A stretch of 64,000 bases of DNA from an uncultured Acidobacteriota bacterium (GTDB lineage: Bacteria; Acidobacteriota; Blastocatellia; RBC074): positions 19,768-83,767 of the forward strand of contig CADECP010000032.1 of assembly GCA_902825875.1 (NCBI GenBank). The letters are read 5' to 3'. The position numbers were made by a program, and so were the translations under genes. The notes beneath the pieces were generated by a model. It made no database searches and was not told the origin of the DNA. It was given only the letters and a program-made list of their open reading frames with translations. Positions 1 through 9,571 of this stretch are shown piece after piece. Positions within the stretch are counted from its first letter, which is position 1; each line of letters opens with the position of its first letter.

Positions 1-15
1 GAGTTGGTTTTTGGG

Positions 16-453
16 TTAAACAGCGTCAGCCGTCTTGAATGGTTTCATTTCAGCCATCTTCTGGTCTGGCTTGTTCAAGCCTTTCGCGTCTTTGCCATCA
101 ATCATGTGGCTCTTGCCGTCAAACACCGCTCCGTGTTCGATAATCAGCGACGGCGAAAAAATATCGCCGTAAACGCGACCACTCGGATGAATTTTCACGC
201 TGGTTTTTGCCGTGATAGTTCCTTCCACAATGCCGCTGACTTCGACAACTCCCGCCTTGACTGTGGCTTTGACGCGGCCTTTTTCCATCACCAACAAACT
301 GCCGGAATCGGAAGTGATCGTGCCGGAAATTGAAGCATCAACGCGCATAATTTCCGTGAATTTGATTTCTCCGACGATGTCAGTGCCTTCACCCAGAAAA
401 CTGCGAAGATCGGTGGGACCGTCATTGGACGATGATCTGCTGCCAAATTTCAT
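16..453 (-). CDS. Bactofilin (polymer-forming cytoskeletal protein)
   Basis: Small beta-helical protein that polymerises without nucleotide and scaffolds cell-shape or chromosome-segregation machinery, often at the membrane. The 145-residue product has the family entry motif FLGEGTDIVGEI (about residues 19-30) and then short repeated beta-strand units with alternating hydrophobics and glycines (SISGTITSD, GVVEVSGIVEGTI, SGRVYGDI), as in a right-handed beta-helix core. The tail after about residue 115 is lysine-rich and probably disordered. It lies just downstream of parA-parB in the same orientation. Bactofilins are known to anchor ParABS complexes in some bacteria, so the position is suggestive, but a functional link is inference. 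Confidence 0.9.
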   Translation of the reverse strand: MKFGSRSSSNDGPTDLRSFLGEGTDIVGEIKFTEIMRVDASISGTITSDSGSLLVMEKGRVKATVKAGVVEVSGIVEGTITAKTSVKIHPSGRVYGDIFSPSLIIEHGAVFDGKSHMIDGKDAKGLNKPDQKMAEMKPFKTADAV

Positions 454-565
454 AAAAACGCCTCCTAAACTGAATTTGTGGACGATTGAATTTGATAAGA
501 AGGGGCTTTGCCGATGATAGAAGATTGTCGCGTGGAAACCCGTGTTCGCGGTGTGCGGGGGAGGG

Positions 566-1423
566 CTAAGCGTCTGACTTCCGCATTATGATCGAATATA
601 TCCTGTCCAATTCACTCATCGAACCGAACTCTATTTCGATCTTGCCTCCATTCTGACTTTGGTTGATCTTGACTGGAGTGCCAAGAAACCGTTTCAACTT
701 TAACTCGGCGGCGCGGATGTTAGCATCATTGTTTTTTGGTGTCGAGCTTTCTCTAATTGATGCGCCAGAAGTCGCACGTTTAACCGCTTGTTCTGTATCG
801 CGGACAGACAATTTGCCAGCAATGATCTCTTCGGCCAGTTTCAATTGGTCAGCTTCCGATTCCAATCCGAGCAGGGCGCGAGCATGTCCCATCGAAAGTA
901 GCTCTTCTTCCAGCATCTTTTGGATTTGTGCCGGAAGTTTCAGGAGCCGCAGATAATTGGCAATCGAAGATCGGTCTTTGCCTACGCGCTGAGCAACTTC
1001 GTCCTGCGTCAATCCCAGGGTTTGAATCAGCCGCTGATAAGCCAGAGCTTCTTCAATCGGATTCAGTTCGGCACGTTGGATGTTTTCGATCAGCGCAAGT
1101 TCCAGCAACTTGGCGTCGGGAATGCTGCGGATGACGGCGTTGACCTTGTGCAATCCGGCTCGCTGAGCGGCGCGCCAGCGGCGTTCACCCGCAACAATCT
1201 GATACCGCCCGCTGGCGATTCGGCGCAGCAGAATTGGTTGCACTAAGCCATTGGCTTTGATGGATTGTGCCAGTTCTTCCAGCTTCGTTTCGTTGAAATG
1301 GTATCGCGGCTGATCCGGATTCGGTTCGATCAGGTCAATATCTACTTCCAAAAGTTCGTCGCCTTGAGCCAGCGAATCGGCCAGCAGAGCACTAAGCCCT
1401 CGCCCTAAAGCTCTTTTTGTCAT
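566..1423 (-). CDS. parB: Chromosome partitioning protein ParB (CTPase, parS-binding)
   Basis: CTP-dependent DNA clamp that loads at parS and is moved by ParA to segregate origins. The 285-residue protein starts with the typical GRGLSALLAD, followed by the ParB/Srx-like CTPase domain: IEPNPDQPR (about 32-40), SIKANGLVQPILLR, GERRWRAAQRAGL and ENIQRAELNPIEEA. A helix-turn-helix (TQDEVAQRVGKDRSSIANYLRLLKLP, about 140-165) and a C-terminal dimerisation segment follow. The start lies inside the 3' end of parA (32 nt overlap), so the two are translationally coupled. Two parS-like sites sit just upstream of parA. Confidence 0.97.
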   Translation of the reverse strand: MTKRALGRGLSALLADSLAQGDELLEVDIDLIEPNPDQPRYHFNETKLEELAQSIKANGLVQPILLRRIASGRYQIVAGERRWRAAQRAGLHKVNAVIRSIPDAKLLELALIENIQRAELNPIEEALAYQRLIQTLGLTQDEVAQRVGKDRSSIANYLRLLKLPAQIQKMLEEELLSMGHARALLGLESEADQLKLAEEIIAGKLSVRDTEQAVKRATSGASIRESSTPKNNDANIRAAELKLKRFLGTPVKINQSQNGGKIEIEFGSMSELDRIYSIIMRKSDA

Positions 1424-2177
1424 TTTCCATTACCTCTTTTGCAAGGTTCATATAACTTTCCGACCCACGCGATTTGATGTCGTACAAAATGATCGGCTTA
1501 CCGTGACTTGGGGCTTCGGCCAGTTTTATGTTTCGCGGAACCACGGTGTCGAACACCTGGCTGCCCAAAAAATCCCGCAAATCCGACACTACCTGATTGG
1601 CCAGATTGGTTCGTTCGTCGTACATCGTGAGCAAAAAGCCCTCAACTGCCAGAGTCGTATTCAAGCTGCGGCGAATTCTGACCAGCGTGTCCCACAGGTC
1701 GGTGACGCCTTCCAGCGCGAAATACTCACATTGAATCGGGACAATCACCGAATCGGAAGCCGCCAGGGCGTTCAAATTCAATAAACCCAGACTCGGCGGG
1801 CAGTCCAAAATGATGTATTCAAAATTGGCGCGTTCTTCGGCCAGGACATTTTTCAGAAAAAACTCTCTACCTTCACTGTCAATCAATTCGACTTCAGCGC
1901 CAGCCAGATTGCGGTCAGAGGGAGCAACTTTCAAATACTCCAATTCGGTGCTGAGCAGAATTTTTCCGATTGGCTCCTGCATCACCAGCGAATGGTAGAC
2001 ACCACGTTTGAACGAGCCTTTTTTTATACCAATTCCGCTGGTCGCATTGGCTTGCGGATCAAGGTCAATCAGCAAAGTTGGAATTTCAGCGACCGCCAAG
2101 GATGCTGCCAGATTAATTGCGGTTGTGGTTTTACCAACACCGCCTTTTTGATTCGAAATTGCGATGACTTTTCCCAT
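1392..2177 (-). CDS. parA: Chromosome partitioning ATPase ParA (Soj)
   Basis: Deviant Walker-type ATPase that binds the nucleoid and drives movement of ParB-parS complexes. The 261-residue protein has the P-loop KGGVGKTT at residues 11-18 with the signature first lysine, the Walker A' motif LIDLDPQAN (about 36-44) and a Walker B segment ILDCPPSLGLLNLNAL. Having no N-terminal HTH, it is a chromosomal Soj type (ParA Ib-like size), not a plasmid type Ia. It overlaps parB downstream and lies downstream of rsmG, the usual rsmG-parA-parB order near the origin. Confidence 0.97.
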   Translation of the reverse strand: MGKVIAISNQKGGVGKTTTAINLAASLAVAEIPTLLIDLDPQANATSGIGIKKGSFKRGVYHSLVMQEPIGKILLSTELEYLKVAPSDRNLAGAEVELIDSEGREFFLKNVLAEERANFEYIILDCPPSLGLLNLNALAASDSVIVPIQCEYFALEGVTDLWDTLVRIRRSLNTTLAVEGFLLTMYDERTNLANQVVSDLRDFLGSQVFDTVVPRNIKLAEAPSHGKPIILYDIKSRGSESYMNLAKEVMENDKKSFRARA

Positions 2178-2246
2178 TTGTACCTGCTTGAGGAGACTTT
2201 CAACTGACGCTTCACGCGAAGCGGCACATTACCATAAGCATTGAAT

Positions 2247-2262
2247 CGTTTCACGTGGAACT
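2247..2262. promoter_or_regulatory. Degenerate parS-like site
   Basis: The palindrome core GTTTCACGTGGAAC matches the bacterial parS consensus TGTTTCACGTGAAACA at 13 of 16 positions. It sits in the rsmG-parA gap, 58 nt from the better site at 2305-2320. It may be a second ParB loading site or an auto-regulatory half of the locus; sequence alone cannot tell. Confidence 0.6.
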
Positions 2263-2304
2263 CAGGCGGCAGAGAAGAATGAAGTGGAAAAACTCAGCTT
2301 GATA

Positions 2305-2320
2305 GGTTTCACGTGAAACA
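2305..2320. promoter_or_regulatory. parS centromere site, overlapping the rsmG stop codon
   Basis: GGTTTCACGTGAAACA matches the universal parS consensus at 15 of 16 positions; only the first base differs. It lies 127 nt upstream of the parA start. Its right half is coding: read on the minus strand, TGT TTC ACG TGA encodes the last three residues Cys-Phe-Thr and the stop of rsmG. ParB loading here is inferred from the consensus. Confidence 0.92.
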
Positions 2321-2950
2321 TTCGGCAGCGACAACAAAGCGGCGGTCAGATTCAGGAATTGGAGCCATCTTCAGTCGAAATGAGGATTCAAGCTCCAGCC
2401 TGAACAAATTGCCAAAATCCTCCGCCCCTAAAACGATCAATTGCCGACAATTTCTCCCCAAAGCGACCATTTCGGAAACGACGCCTTCCATTTGCTCAAC
2501 TGCGCGGGCAATAAGGCAGGAATTTTCCGAAAAACCGCCAAGCGATTCGATTCTGGCCTCAACGATTTTGGTATTCACCAAGTTCAGCGACGAAACCGCC
2601 TCTTCCAAAAAGATGATCTTGTTGCGACGCGATTCAACCAGATTGACCGCCAGTTCCGGCCTGAGCACGGAAATAGGAATTCCGGGAATTCCCAATCCGG
2701 TTCCCAAGTCCCAAAGTTGACCTACGGAAGGCAATATAAAAGTCTCGGCAAAATCCGATTCGAAAATATGACGGTGAAAAAAAGAGAAAGGATCAGTCAG
2801 CGTGGTCAGATGGAGTCTGGGATTCCATTTCAGAACCAGTTCGTAATACGTCGCCAGTCGTTCGCGCTCAAAATCTGAAAACGCGACTCCGTTCGAGCGC
2901 CTTCGATCAACTAGCAGGTCTTCAAATTGACGAAGCTGACTTTGACTCAC
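2309..2950 (-). CDS. rsmG: 16S rRNA (guanine527-N7)-methyltransferase RsmG (GidB)
   Basis: SAM-dependent enzyme that methylates N7 of G527 in 16S rRNA. The 213-residue product carries the motif LWDLGTGLGIPGIPISVLRP (about 83-102), in which the SAM-binding glycine loop is clear, followed by VESRRNKIIFLEEAV, the usual Rossmann strand-2 region of this family. It overlaps mnmG by 4 nt, so it is co-translated with it, and it precedes parA as in many origin regions. The last codons double as half of a parS palindrome, which constrains the C terminus. Confidence 0.96.
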   Translation of the reverse strand: MSQSQLRQFEDLLVDRRRSNGVAFSDFERERLATYYELVLKWNPRLHLTTLTDPFSFFHRHIFESDFAETFILPSVGQLWDLGTGLGIPGIPISVLRPELAVNLVESRRNKIIFLEEAVSSLNLVNTKIVEARIESLGGFSENSCLIARAVEQMEGVVSEMVALGRNCRQLIVLGAEDFGNLFRLELESSFRLKMAPIPESDRRFVVAAECFT

Positions 2951-4836
2951 GATTGTTGCTGGCGGGAAATCAGTTCTACGTGGACGGTCAGCAGAGAAAG
3001 CGCCGCCGGAGTAATTCCCGGAATTCGCATCGCCTGACCGATGGTTTGCGGGCGAACGCGATTCAGCCGTTCGATCATTTCGTTCGACAAACCGGGAAGC
3101 TGCGAAAAAATTAGGCTTGGCGGAATGATTCGGTCGGCAGCTTTGGCCAATCGAGCCGCCATCGTTTCCTGCGAAGCCAGGTAGCCTTGATACTTGAAAT
3201 CAGTCACGACCGTCATCAGTTCGTTCAGATCGTCAGTCGGTCGCAGAGTTGCGGGCAATAAATGAACCAAATGTTCGGGCTGGACTTCCGGTCGTTTGGC
3301 CAAATGAGCAAGATTGACCGCTTCCGGCAAATTGACGCCTGACGTTTCGGAAAATTTTTGAAAACCATCTGACTTGGTAGAAATGGTTGTGCGGCGGAAA
3401 AACTCTCGAAGCTGTTCTTTGCGCTTCAGTCGAGCGACAAAATCCTGATAACGATCTTCGCGCAGCATTCCCAACTTATAACCAACCTCGCTCAAGCGCT
3501 CGTCAGCGTTATCAATCCGAAGTTTCAATCGCTGTTCAGCACGGGAAGTGAACATTCGATACGGTTCGTCCACACCTTGAGTCACCAGATCGTCAATCAA
3601 GATGCCAATGTAAGCTTCGTCGCGTTTGATAACCAGAGGTTCCTGCCGATGAACATACCGAGCGGCATTGATTCCGGCGATGATTCCTTGAGCACCAGCT
3701 TCTTCGTAACCAGTCGTTCCGTTGACCTGACCGGCGTTGAACAGACCTTTCAATCGTTTGGTTTCCAGCGAAGGCCAAAGCTCAGTTGGGTCAACCATGT
3801 CGTATTCGATGGCGTAACCTGGACGGATAATCGCTACATTTTCCATTCCGGGAATTTGCCGAACCAGTTCGCGCTGCAAATCGGCGGGCAGGCTGGTCGA
3901 AAAGCCGTTCAGATATGTTTCGTAGGTGTCGAAGCCTTCCGGTTCCAGAAACAATTGATGCCGATCTTTGTCCGGGAATTTTACGATTTTGTCTTCGATG
4001 GAAGGGCAGTAACGCGGCCCAATCCCTTTTATCTGACCGCTGTACAGCGGCGACCGGTTTATATTGTCGCGGATGTGCTGGTGAACCTTGTCGGTCGTAT
4101 AGCCGATGTAACAGGAAATCTGCCGCTGAGTAATCGCCTTTGTCGTGAAAGAAAACGGCGTCGGATTCTGATCTCCAGGCTGTTCTTCAAACTGTTTCAG
4201 ATCAATCGTGCGGCTATCCAATCGCGGAGGCGTTCCAGTTTTCAGTCGGGAAATGCGAAATCCATGATGGCGCAAATTTTCGGCCAGTTTGATCGAAGGC
4301 AGTTCTCCTGAACGACCGGCAGAGAATCGCTTTTCGCCGATGTGAATCAATCCGTTCAAAAACGTGCCGGTGGTGACAACAACGGCTTCGGCTCTCAGTC
4401 GTCGCCCGTCCATCAACTCCAATCCGATGACGCGCCCCTCTTCGACCATAATTTCGGTAACCTCGCCTTGTCGCAAAAACAGATTCGGAATGGATTCCAG
4501 TTCGCGCCGCATCTGTTTGCGATAGAGCGCGCGGTCGGCTTGCGCTCGCGGAGCCTGTACCGCCGGGCCACGACTGCGGTTGAGCATGCGGAATTGAATT
4601 CCGGTCTGATCAATCACTCGCCCCATCAATCCTCCGAGCGCGTCAATTTCCCGAACCAGATGACCTTTGGCAATTCCACCGATGGCCGGGTTGCATGACA
4701 TTTGCGCGACCAGATCAAGATTGAAAGTGACGATGGCCGTTTTGGCTCCTAGCTGAGCCGAGGCGTTCGCGGCTTCGCATCCGGCGTGACCCGCGCCGAT
4801 GACAACCACATCGAAGATTTCGTCAAACTGCGACAT
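2947..4836 (-). CDS. mnmG: tRNA U34 carboxymethylaminomethyl-modifying enzyme MnmG (GidA)
   Basis: FAD-dependent subunit of the MnmE-MnmG complex that makes (carboxymethyl)aminomethyl-uridine at tRNA wobble position 34. The 629 residues match the usual full length. The FAD dinucleotide fold VVIGAGHAGCEAANASAQLG is at about 11-30, the conserved block MSCNPAIGGIAKGHLVREIDALGG at about 46-69, and the GTPPRLD and DEPYRMFTSRAEQRL motifs follow, with the helical MnmE/tRNA-binding C-terminal region. It lies 25 nt downstream of mnmE, its partner, in one operon. Confidence 0.98.
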   Translation of the reverse strand: MSQFDEIFDVVVIGAGHAGCEAANASAQLGAKTAIVTFNLDLVAQMSCNPAIGGIAKGHLVREIDALGGLMGRVIDQTGIQFRMLNRSRGPAVQAPRAQADRALYRKQMRRELESIPNLFLRQGEVTEIMVEEGRVIGLELMDGRRLRAEAVVVTTGTFLNGLIHIGEKRFSAGRSGELPSIKLAENLRHHGFRISRLKTGTPPRLDSRTIDLKQFEEQPGDQNPTPFSFTTKAITQRQISCYIGYTTDKVHQHIRDNINRSPLYSGQIKGIGPRYCPSIEDKIVKFPDKDRHQLFLEPEGFDTYETYLNGFSTSLPADLQRELVRQIPGMENVAIIRPGYAIEYDMVDPTELWPSLETKRLKGLFNAGQVNGTTGYEEAGAQGIIAGINAARYVHRQEPLVIKRDEAYIGILIDDLVTQGVDEPYRMFTSRAEQRLKLRIDNADERLSEVGYKLGMLREDRYQDFVARLKRKEQLREFFRRTTISTKSDGFQKFSETSGVNLPEAVNLAHLAKRPEVQPEHLVHLLPATLRPTDDLNELMTVVTDFKYQGYLASQETMAARLAKAADRIIPPSLIFSQLPGLSNEMIERLNRVRPQTIGQAMRIPGITPAALSLLTVHVELISRQQQS

Positions 4837-4861
4837 ACGACCTCAGCCAAAATTCTGCGGC

Positions 4862-6238
4862 TTACTTTCCAATGCAGAAGGTAGAAAAAATCTGATTGAT
4901 GATGTCGGCGATCAACGTCTCGCCGGTGATGACGCCCAAAGTTTTAAGAGCCTGGTGCAAATTCGCCAATGCGATTTCTTCGGTGAACCCGGAAAGCAAA
5001 TCCTGCTTCGCTTGTCGCAACGAATCCAGCGTTTGCTCCAAAGCCTGATAGTGACGTTCGTTGGTGATTATAGCACTCTCGTTCATTTGCCAGCTTTCGG
5101 CAACGAACTGCCGATAAATGAATTGCTTCAACTCTTCAATACCTTCGCCGGTCAAAGCCGATACGCGCAACAGCGGTGCGCGCTCGGTCAAAAAGCGAAG
5201 CGACGCTTCCGATAATTCCGCGCCGAGATCACACTTGTTGACGACGAAAAGATTGACAGGGAATTGAGCCAACAATTCTTTTTCGTCGTCCGGCAAAGTC
5301 GAATTCGATTCGACGACGGCAATCACGAAGTCGGCTTCGCTTATGGCAGAGCGAGTTCGCTCGACGCCGATTTTTTCGATCAGGTCTTCGGTTTCTCGAA
5401 TGCCTGCGGTGTCAATCAGGTCAATCGGTATTCCGTTGATTGAAAACGACTCGTTCAAGGTGTCGCGCGTTGTGCCAGGCAAGTGCGTAACGATGGCACG
5501 ATCTCGTCCTAGAAGAGAATTGAACAAAGAAGATTTGCCGACATTCGGGCGACCGATCAGCGCGAGTTTGATTCCCGACCGAATCAACTTGCCTACGCGA
5601 TAACTGGAAGCTAGCCGGGAAAGCTGTTCGATGAAATCATCAATTCGGTTGAGAAACAGAGTCAGATTCAGCGGGTCAAGATCGTCTTCGACAAATTCGA
5701 CTGAGGATTCAAAATGGACGATCAATTCGATCAGGCCGTCTTTGATCGGTTTCAACTGCCGAGCCATTTCTCCACGAAGCTGCCGAACAGCGAGCCGCGC
5801 TTGATAAGTCGTTTGCGAATGAATCAGGTCTTTGATGGCTTCGGCCTGAGTCAGATCAAGCCGTTGGTTCAAAAATGCTCGAAGACTGAATTCGCCGGGT
5901 TGAGCCAGTTCCGCGCCGAGCGAAGTCAACAGCCGCACCACTTCAGCCAAAACAACAGGGCTGCCGTGACAGGAAATTTCGACAACGTCTTCGCCTGTGA
6001 ACGAATGTGGAGCTTTGAACCAGGTGACTACAGCTTCGTCAATTTCGACGGCGGTTCCAGGATTGAGCAGATGTTGCAGGGAAGCGTGCTGAGGAACGAA
6101 TTTGAGTTCGTGCCCGTCGGCCAGCAATTTTCGCAGCAGAGACAAAGACTGACTTCCGCTGAGCCGGATGACGCCCAAGCCGCCGTAACCGGGCGGCGTC
6201 GCAACGGCCACAATCGTCTTCAAATCGGAGGTCTTCAT
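4862..6238 (-). CDS. mnmE: tRNA modification GTPase MnmE (TrmE)
   Basis: GTPase partner of MnmG in wobble-uridine modification. The 458-residue protein has an N-terminal formyl-THF-binding domain (about 1-120, with [13 protein letters not shown]), a helical domain, and an inserted G domain with P-loop GRPNVGKS (230-237), the G2 region PGTTRD, DTAG and the NKCD specificity motif. The C terminus ends FCIGK, the expected CxGK-type signature with catalytic cysteine. Its start at 6238 is 92 nt from the end of jag, so it belongs to the long rpmH-to-parB run. Confidence 0.97.
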   Translation of the reverse strand: MKTSDLKTIVAVATPPGYGGLGVIRLSGSQSLSLLRKLLADGHELKFVPQHASLQHLLNPGTAVEIDEAVVTWFKAPHSFTGEDVVEISCHGSPVVLAEVVRLLTSLGAELAQPGEFSLRAFLNQRLDLTQAEAIKDLIHSQTTYQARLAVRQLRGEMARQLKPIKDGLIELIVHFESSVEFVEDDLDPLNLTLFLNRIDDFIEQLSRLASSYRVGKLIRSGIKLALIGRPNVGKSSLFNSLLGRDRAIVTHLPGTTRDTLNESFSINGIPIDLIDTAGIRETEDLIEKIGVERTRSAISEADFVIAVVESNSTLPDDEKELLAQFPVNLFVVNKCDLGAELSEASLRFLTERAPLLRVSALTGEGIEELKQFIYRQFVAESWQMNESAIITNERHYQALEQTLDSLRQAKQDLLSGFTEEIALANLHQALKTLGVITGETLIADIINQIFSTFCIGK

Positions 6239-6330
6239 TGCACAAGTTGGGCATAAACTGGCTGGCCGGAAAACCGTAAGGGAAGTAAGGGAAGTAGTTG
6301 ACGGGAAGTTTTTGATCGTGCAACCTGATG

Positions 6331-6798
6331 TTACGCGGCCAAAACTTTCACTCGGCGCATTTGTCCATCGCCTTCGCTCTCGGTTTTGATGCCTTCAATG
6401 TCTACGAGCGCGGTGTGAATGGCGCGACGATCCTGGGCGCTCATCGGATCGAAGACAAAAGGAACCTTGGAAGTCTTGACGCGCTCGGCGGCTTTTTGCG
6501 CCATCAACGCCAGTTCTTCGCGGCGAGCATCGCGGTAACCGTTGGCGTCGAAATCAATCTGAATGCCTTCGGCGACTGCTTTGGCAAACGCGCGGCGCGC
6601 GATGTATTGCAATGCGTCCAGCAATTCGGCGTGATGCCCCAACAGCAACGGCAGGTCGAAGCCTTGAAACGAAACTTCAATCGCGTCCGGTTCAGGTTCG
6701 GTCACGTCAACTTTCAGATCAAGCGAAGACCGGTCAATTAAATCTTTGACGAAGTTTTCTACCTGATCGCGGAGTCCTTCAAAATTGTCTTGTGTCAT
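6331..6798 (-). CDS. jag: Jag/KhpB-like RNA-binding protein (KH-R3H)
   Basis: Predicted RNA-binding protein of the Jag/KhpB (EloR) family, linked in Firmicutes to cell elongation and found next to yidC across bacteria. The 155-residue product has a KH-like segment ([24 protein letters not shown], about 51-74) and an R3H domain at the C terminus ([31 protein letters not shown], about 92-135). It lacks the N-terminal Jag_N domain of longer relatives, so this is the short form. It follows yidC by 29 nt. Confidence 0.88.
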   Translation of the reverse strand: MTQDNFEGLRDQVENFVKDLIDRSSLDLKVDVTEPEPDAIEVSFQGFDLPLLLGHHAELLDALQYIARRAFAKAVAEGIQIDFDANGYRDARREELALMAQKAAERVKTSKVPFVFDPMSAQDRRAIHTALVDIEGIKTESEGDGQMRRVKVLAA

Positions 6799-6827
6799 AA
6801 CTAGCTCCGATGTTCTGCAAAAAAAGC

Positions 6828-8615
6828 TTATGAGTTTGCCAACGCCTGTCTGGCCTTTTTCCCCTTCGCTGGTGACTGCGGCGCTTGATCGTTCTTTGAT
6901 GAACCCTCTGCTGCTGGCGGAGGACTCATTTTATTGATGATGAACTGTTGAATCACACCAACCAGGTTGCTGACCATCCAGTACAACACCAATCCCGCAG
7001 GCGCCGACCAGAAGAAAAAGTAAGTCAGAATCGGCGGCATGATGTATTGAATTTTCTTCTGCACAGGATCGGCGTTCGCCGGAGAAGGCGTCAGCGCCGA
7101 CTGGGCAATCATCGTTATACACATCACGATTGGCAAGATGTGAACGGGATCGGCAACTGAAAGGTCTTTGACCCAGCCAAAAAACGGCGCATTGCGAACT
7201 TCGATGGAAACCGTCAGCACCGTGAACACCGCCATGAAAAATGGCATCTGCAACAGCAAAGGCAAACATCCCATCAACGGATTGCCTTCTTTCATCAAGG
7301 CAATCTGCTCTTTCTGAAGATCAAGCATGCGCGGATCGTTTTTGTCGAGCTTCTTCATTTTTTCCTGAAGCTCTTTCATTTTCGGCTGCATCAACGCGGC
7401 GCGCTTCATGGATTGCGAACTCTTCCAGCGCAAAGGGAAGAACAGCATGTTCAACAACACCGTCAGCACAACAATTGACCAGCCAAAATTGTGCGTGAGC
7501 GTGTTGATCGCACGCAAAGCCATCAGCATAAATTGCGCGATGGGCTTCAGAATAACTTTCAAAAAGTTCAGCCAGTTATAACTGACGATGTCTTCCAACT
7601 GAGTGCCGTTATTGGCAAGTCCGAAATTCGTGCTGACCGTTTTCAATAATTCCAGGTCTTTCGGCCCAGCGTAAACACGATTGTTTTCGCCATGATTAAC
7701 CTGAACAGCCATCGAAACTTTTTTGTCATTGAGCAGCCGAGTAGCCGGAACCGGTTTCGACGGCACAATCGCCATCGCAAAGTAATTGTCATCCACCGCC
7801 GCCCAGGTGACAGGCGCAGAAATCGTAGTTGCAGGCAGTTTCAGGCTATCCGCCGTTTCGCGCTCGACATCGGTTCCAACGGCATAAGAAATCTGCGGCG
7901 CGTGTTTATAAATGCTGGTTTCCTTGACTCCCTGATCGCCGAAGCTCGGACCAATGACAACAAATGCTTGAATCGGTTGGCCATTGCGCGTCACGTTCGC
8001 ACGAAAATCGAAATCGAAACCGGACGAATTTTCAAAACCGGCACCTTTGAAAATCAGAGTCTTGCTCGCTTCGATTCCATTGCCGGAATAGAAAAACGTG
8101 ACTTCGCGTTTTTCGTTGCGAGGTAAAAATATCTCCTGCTCAACTCCGCTTTTGATCTCAAAAACTGCTGAGTTCAGCGTCTGCTCCAACCCGGAGTCAG
8201 ACGGAATGTGAAATCGGAACGGCCCACCAATCTGCCGAGTTAGCTGTTGCGACATCAGCGTAACACCTGTTGGCGCGTCAATCGTTTTACCGTCAGGGAA
8301 GTGAGTCATCACCCATTCTGTAATCACACCGCCCTGATTGGACAGGCTCGCCGTCCAAAAATCTGTTTTGACTTTGAACTGTCGCAGTTCTGCTTGAATT
8401 GTTGGAGCAACAGGCGATGGATTCGCGGTTTGAACTGGAGCAGGTTCGGCAACAGTCGTTGCGGTTGGCAATGGAGAGACGGAAGGATTGGGAATCGAAG
8501 CCGCTTGTTCCTGTGTAACTTCAGGGACAGGCGGATAAAATTTCGTATACAGATAAGACCAACCGAAAAAAATCGCGGCTGACAACATCAAGAATAAAAC
8601 GAGTCTCTTTTCCAT
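6828..8615 (-). CDS. yidC: Membrane protein insertase YidC
   Basis: Inserts and folds inner-membrane proteins with SecYEG or alone. The 595-residue protein has the Gram-negative layout: TM1 at residues 5-22, a proline-rich linker, a large periplasmic beta-super-sandwich domain (about 80-340), then the conserved five-helix core from about residue 350. The core includes the cytoplasmic coiled hairpin ([18 protein letters not shown]) and the conserved [17 protein letters not shown] segment. The tail is basic ([12 protein letters not shown]). It lies downstream of yidD and upstream of jag, as usual. Confidence 0.97.
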   Translation of the reverse strand: MEKRLVLFLMLSAAIFFGWSYLYTKFYPPVPEVTQEQAASIPNPSVSPLPTATTVAEPAPVQTANPSPVAPTIQAELRQFKVKTDFWTASLSNQGGVITEWVMTHFPDGKTIDAPTGVTLMSQQLTRQIGGPFRFHIPSDSGLEQTLNSAVFEIKSGVEQEIFLPRNEKREVTFFYSGNGIEASKTLIFKGAGFENSSGFDFDFRANVTRNGQPIQAFVVIGPSFGDQGVKETSIYKHAPQISYAVGTDVERETADSLKLPATTISAPVTWAAVDDNYFAMAIVPSKPVPATRLLNDKKVSMAVQVNHGENNRVYAGPKDLELLKTVSTNFGLANNGTQLEDIVSYNWLNFLKVILKPIAQFMLMALRAINTLTHNFGWSIVVLTVLLNMLFFPLRWKSSQSMKRAALMQPKMKELQEKMKKLDKNDPRMLDLQKEQIALMKEGNPLMGCLPLLLQMPFFMAVFTVLTVSIEVRNAPFFGWVKDLSVADPVHILPIVMCITMIAQSALTPSPANADPVQKKIQYIMPPILTYFFFWSAPAGLVLYWMVSNLVGVIQQFIINKMSPPPAAEGSSKNDQAPQSPAKGKKARQALANS

Positions 8616-8684
8616 CTATAAACTCAAAAGCAACGAGACCTGGGGAATTCGAGCTTTCTGAAAAGACCAATGCGCCAACCGAAG

Positions 8685-8906
8685 TCAGCGCACAGGATCA
8701 TACCCACCTTCACTGAAAGGATGACAGCGCGATAATCGCTTCAAACCAAGCGCCGAACCTTTCCAAAAACCGTGCTTTCCAATCGCCTCAGCAGCATATT
8801 GCGAACACGTCGGGGTGAAGCGGCAAGCTTGTGGCAGCAAAGGTGAAATTGCCAGCTTGTACAATCGCAGCAGAAAAATAGCTACCGACTTCATGGCCAA
8901 CCTCAC
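8685..8906 (-). CDS. yidD: Membrane protein insertion efficiency factor YidD
   Basis: Small membrane-associated protein that helps YidC-dependent insertion. The 73 residues carry the family signature with conserved cysteines, QACRFTPTCSQYAAEAI (about 26-42), HGFWKGSALGLKRLSRCHPF and a final GGYDPV. An amphipathic N terminus precedes this. Its start overlaps the rnpA stop by 4 nt and yidC begins 69 nt further on, the canonical rnpA-yidD-yidC order. Confidence 0.96.
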   Translation of the reverse strand: MRLAMKSVAIFLLRLYKLAISPLLPQACRFTPTCSQYAAEAIGKHGFWKGSALGLKRLSRCHPFSEGGYDPVR

Positions 8907-9262
8907 GTGTCTACTTTGGAAAGCAATTCGCGGAGCCGGGCAATGGTTTTTTCCAGCGCCTCGACAATCTGAGTGAACTCGGCTTTTACAAAATCGGACT
9001 TGGCATTCAGCACCAAATCCCCTGTCAGCCCTGACAAATCAATCCGGGTTCTGAGAGCTTCTCTCAATCTACGCTTGCAACGATTGCGAACAACGGCATT
9101 GCCGATTTTTCTAGTAACGGTTATGCCGAATCGCAATTCGCCAACGTCGTTTTTCAAAATGAACGCCGAAAAGTAAGAGGTGTGAAATCTCTGCCCTTGA
9201 TCGTAAACTTTGCGAAACTGCTGACTGTTACTCAGCATTTTGAGCTTCTTCACAGCATTCAC
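8903..9262 (-). CDS. rnpA: Ribonuclease P protein component
   Basis: Protein subunit of RNase P, which trims the 5' leader of pre-tRNAs with the catalytic RNA. The 119-residue product contains the RNR signature block RFGITVTRKIGNAVVRNRCKRRLREALR (about 46-73), the basic RNA-binding helix typical of RnpA. The called ATG at 9262 adds MNAVKKLK before the usual MLSNSQQF entry, so translation could begin at Met9 (position 9238). It sits 59 nt downstream of rpmH and overlaps yidD. The RNase P RNA gene is not in this window. Confidence 0.95.
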   Translation of the reverse strand: MNAVKKLKMLSNSQQFRKVYDQGQRFHTSYFSAFILKNDVGELRFGITVTRKIGNAVVRNRCKRRLREALRTRIDLSGLTGDLVLNAKSDFVKAEFTQIVEALEKTIARLRELLSKVDT

Positions 9263-9321
9263 TTCGCCGATGTTTCAACAATCGGCAATCAATCTGGCGG
9301 TGAAAGTTCGGACGGATTAGT

Positions 9322-9465
9322 TTAGTAATGATGCGGCGTCAACCGTTTGCGACCTTTTGCGCGACGGCGCTTAATCACCAACCGCCCGGCTTTGGTGCTC
9401 ATGCGAACGCGAAAACCATGTGTTTTCGCGCGACGACGATTATTGGGTTGAAAAGTTCGCTTCAT
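9322..9465 (-). CDS. rpmH: 50S ribosomal protein L34
   Basis: Smallest protein of the large ribosomal subunit. The 47 codons read [20 protein letters not shown], then [20 protein letters not shown] and RLTPHHY; the first 40 residues are almost the family consensus. An AAGGAG ribosome-binding site lies 7 nt before the ATG. It heads the rpmH-rnpA-yidD-yidC cluster and has a good promoter just upstream (9517-9545). The gene is short and easily missed. Confidence 0.98.
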   Translation of the reverse strand: MKRTFQPNNRRRAKTHGFRVRMSTKAGRLVIKRRRAKGRKRLTPHHY

Positions 9466-9516
9466 GATCTATCTCCTTAACATAGATTGCGTAAAGTGCT
9501 GATTTTGAAAACGCAG

Positions 9517-9545
9517 AGACTAACAATCGCCTCTGGGAGTGTCAA
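9517..9545 (-). promoter_or_regulatory. Sigma-70-type promoter for the rpmH operon
   Basis: On the minus strand a perfect -35 TTGACA (9540-9545) is followed by a 17-nt spacer and -10 TAGTCT (9517-9522), about 50 nt upstream of the rpmH start codon. Position and spacing fit the main promoter of the rpmH-rnpA-yidD-yidC run. Other candidate promoters here also have a TAG-type -10 (53782, 60847). Confidence 0.7.
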
Positions 9546-9571
9546 GGAATGCGGCTTTGGCGCTCAATCTA

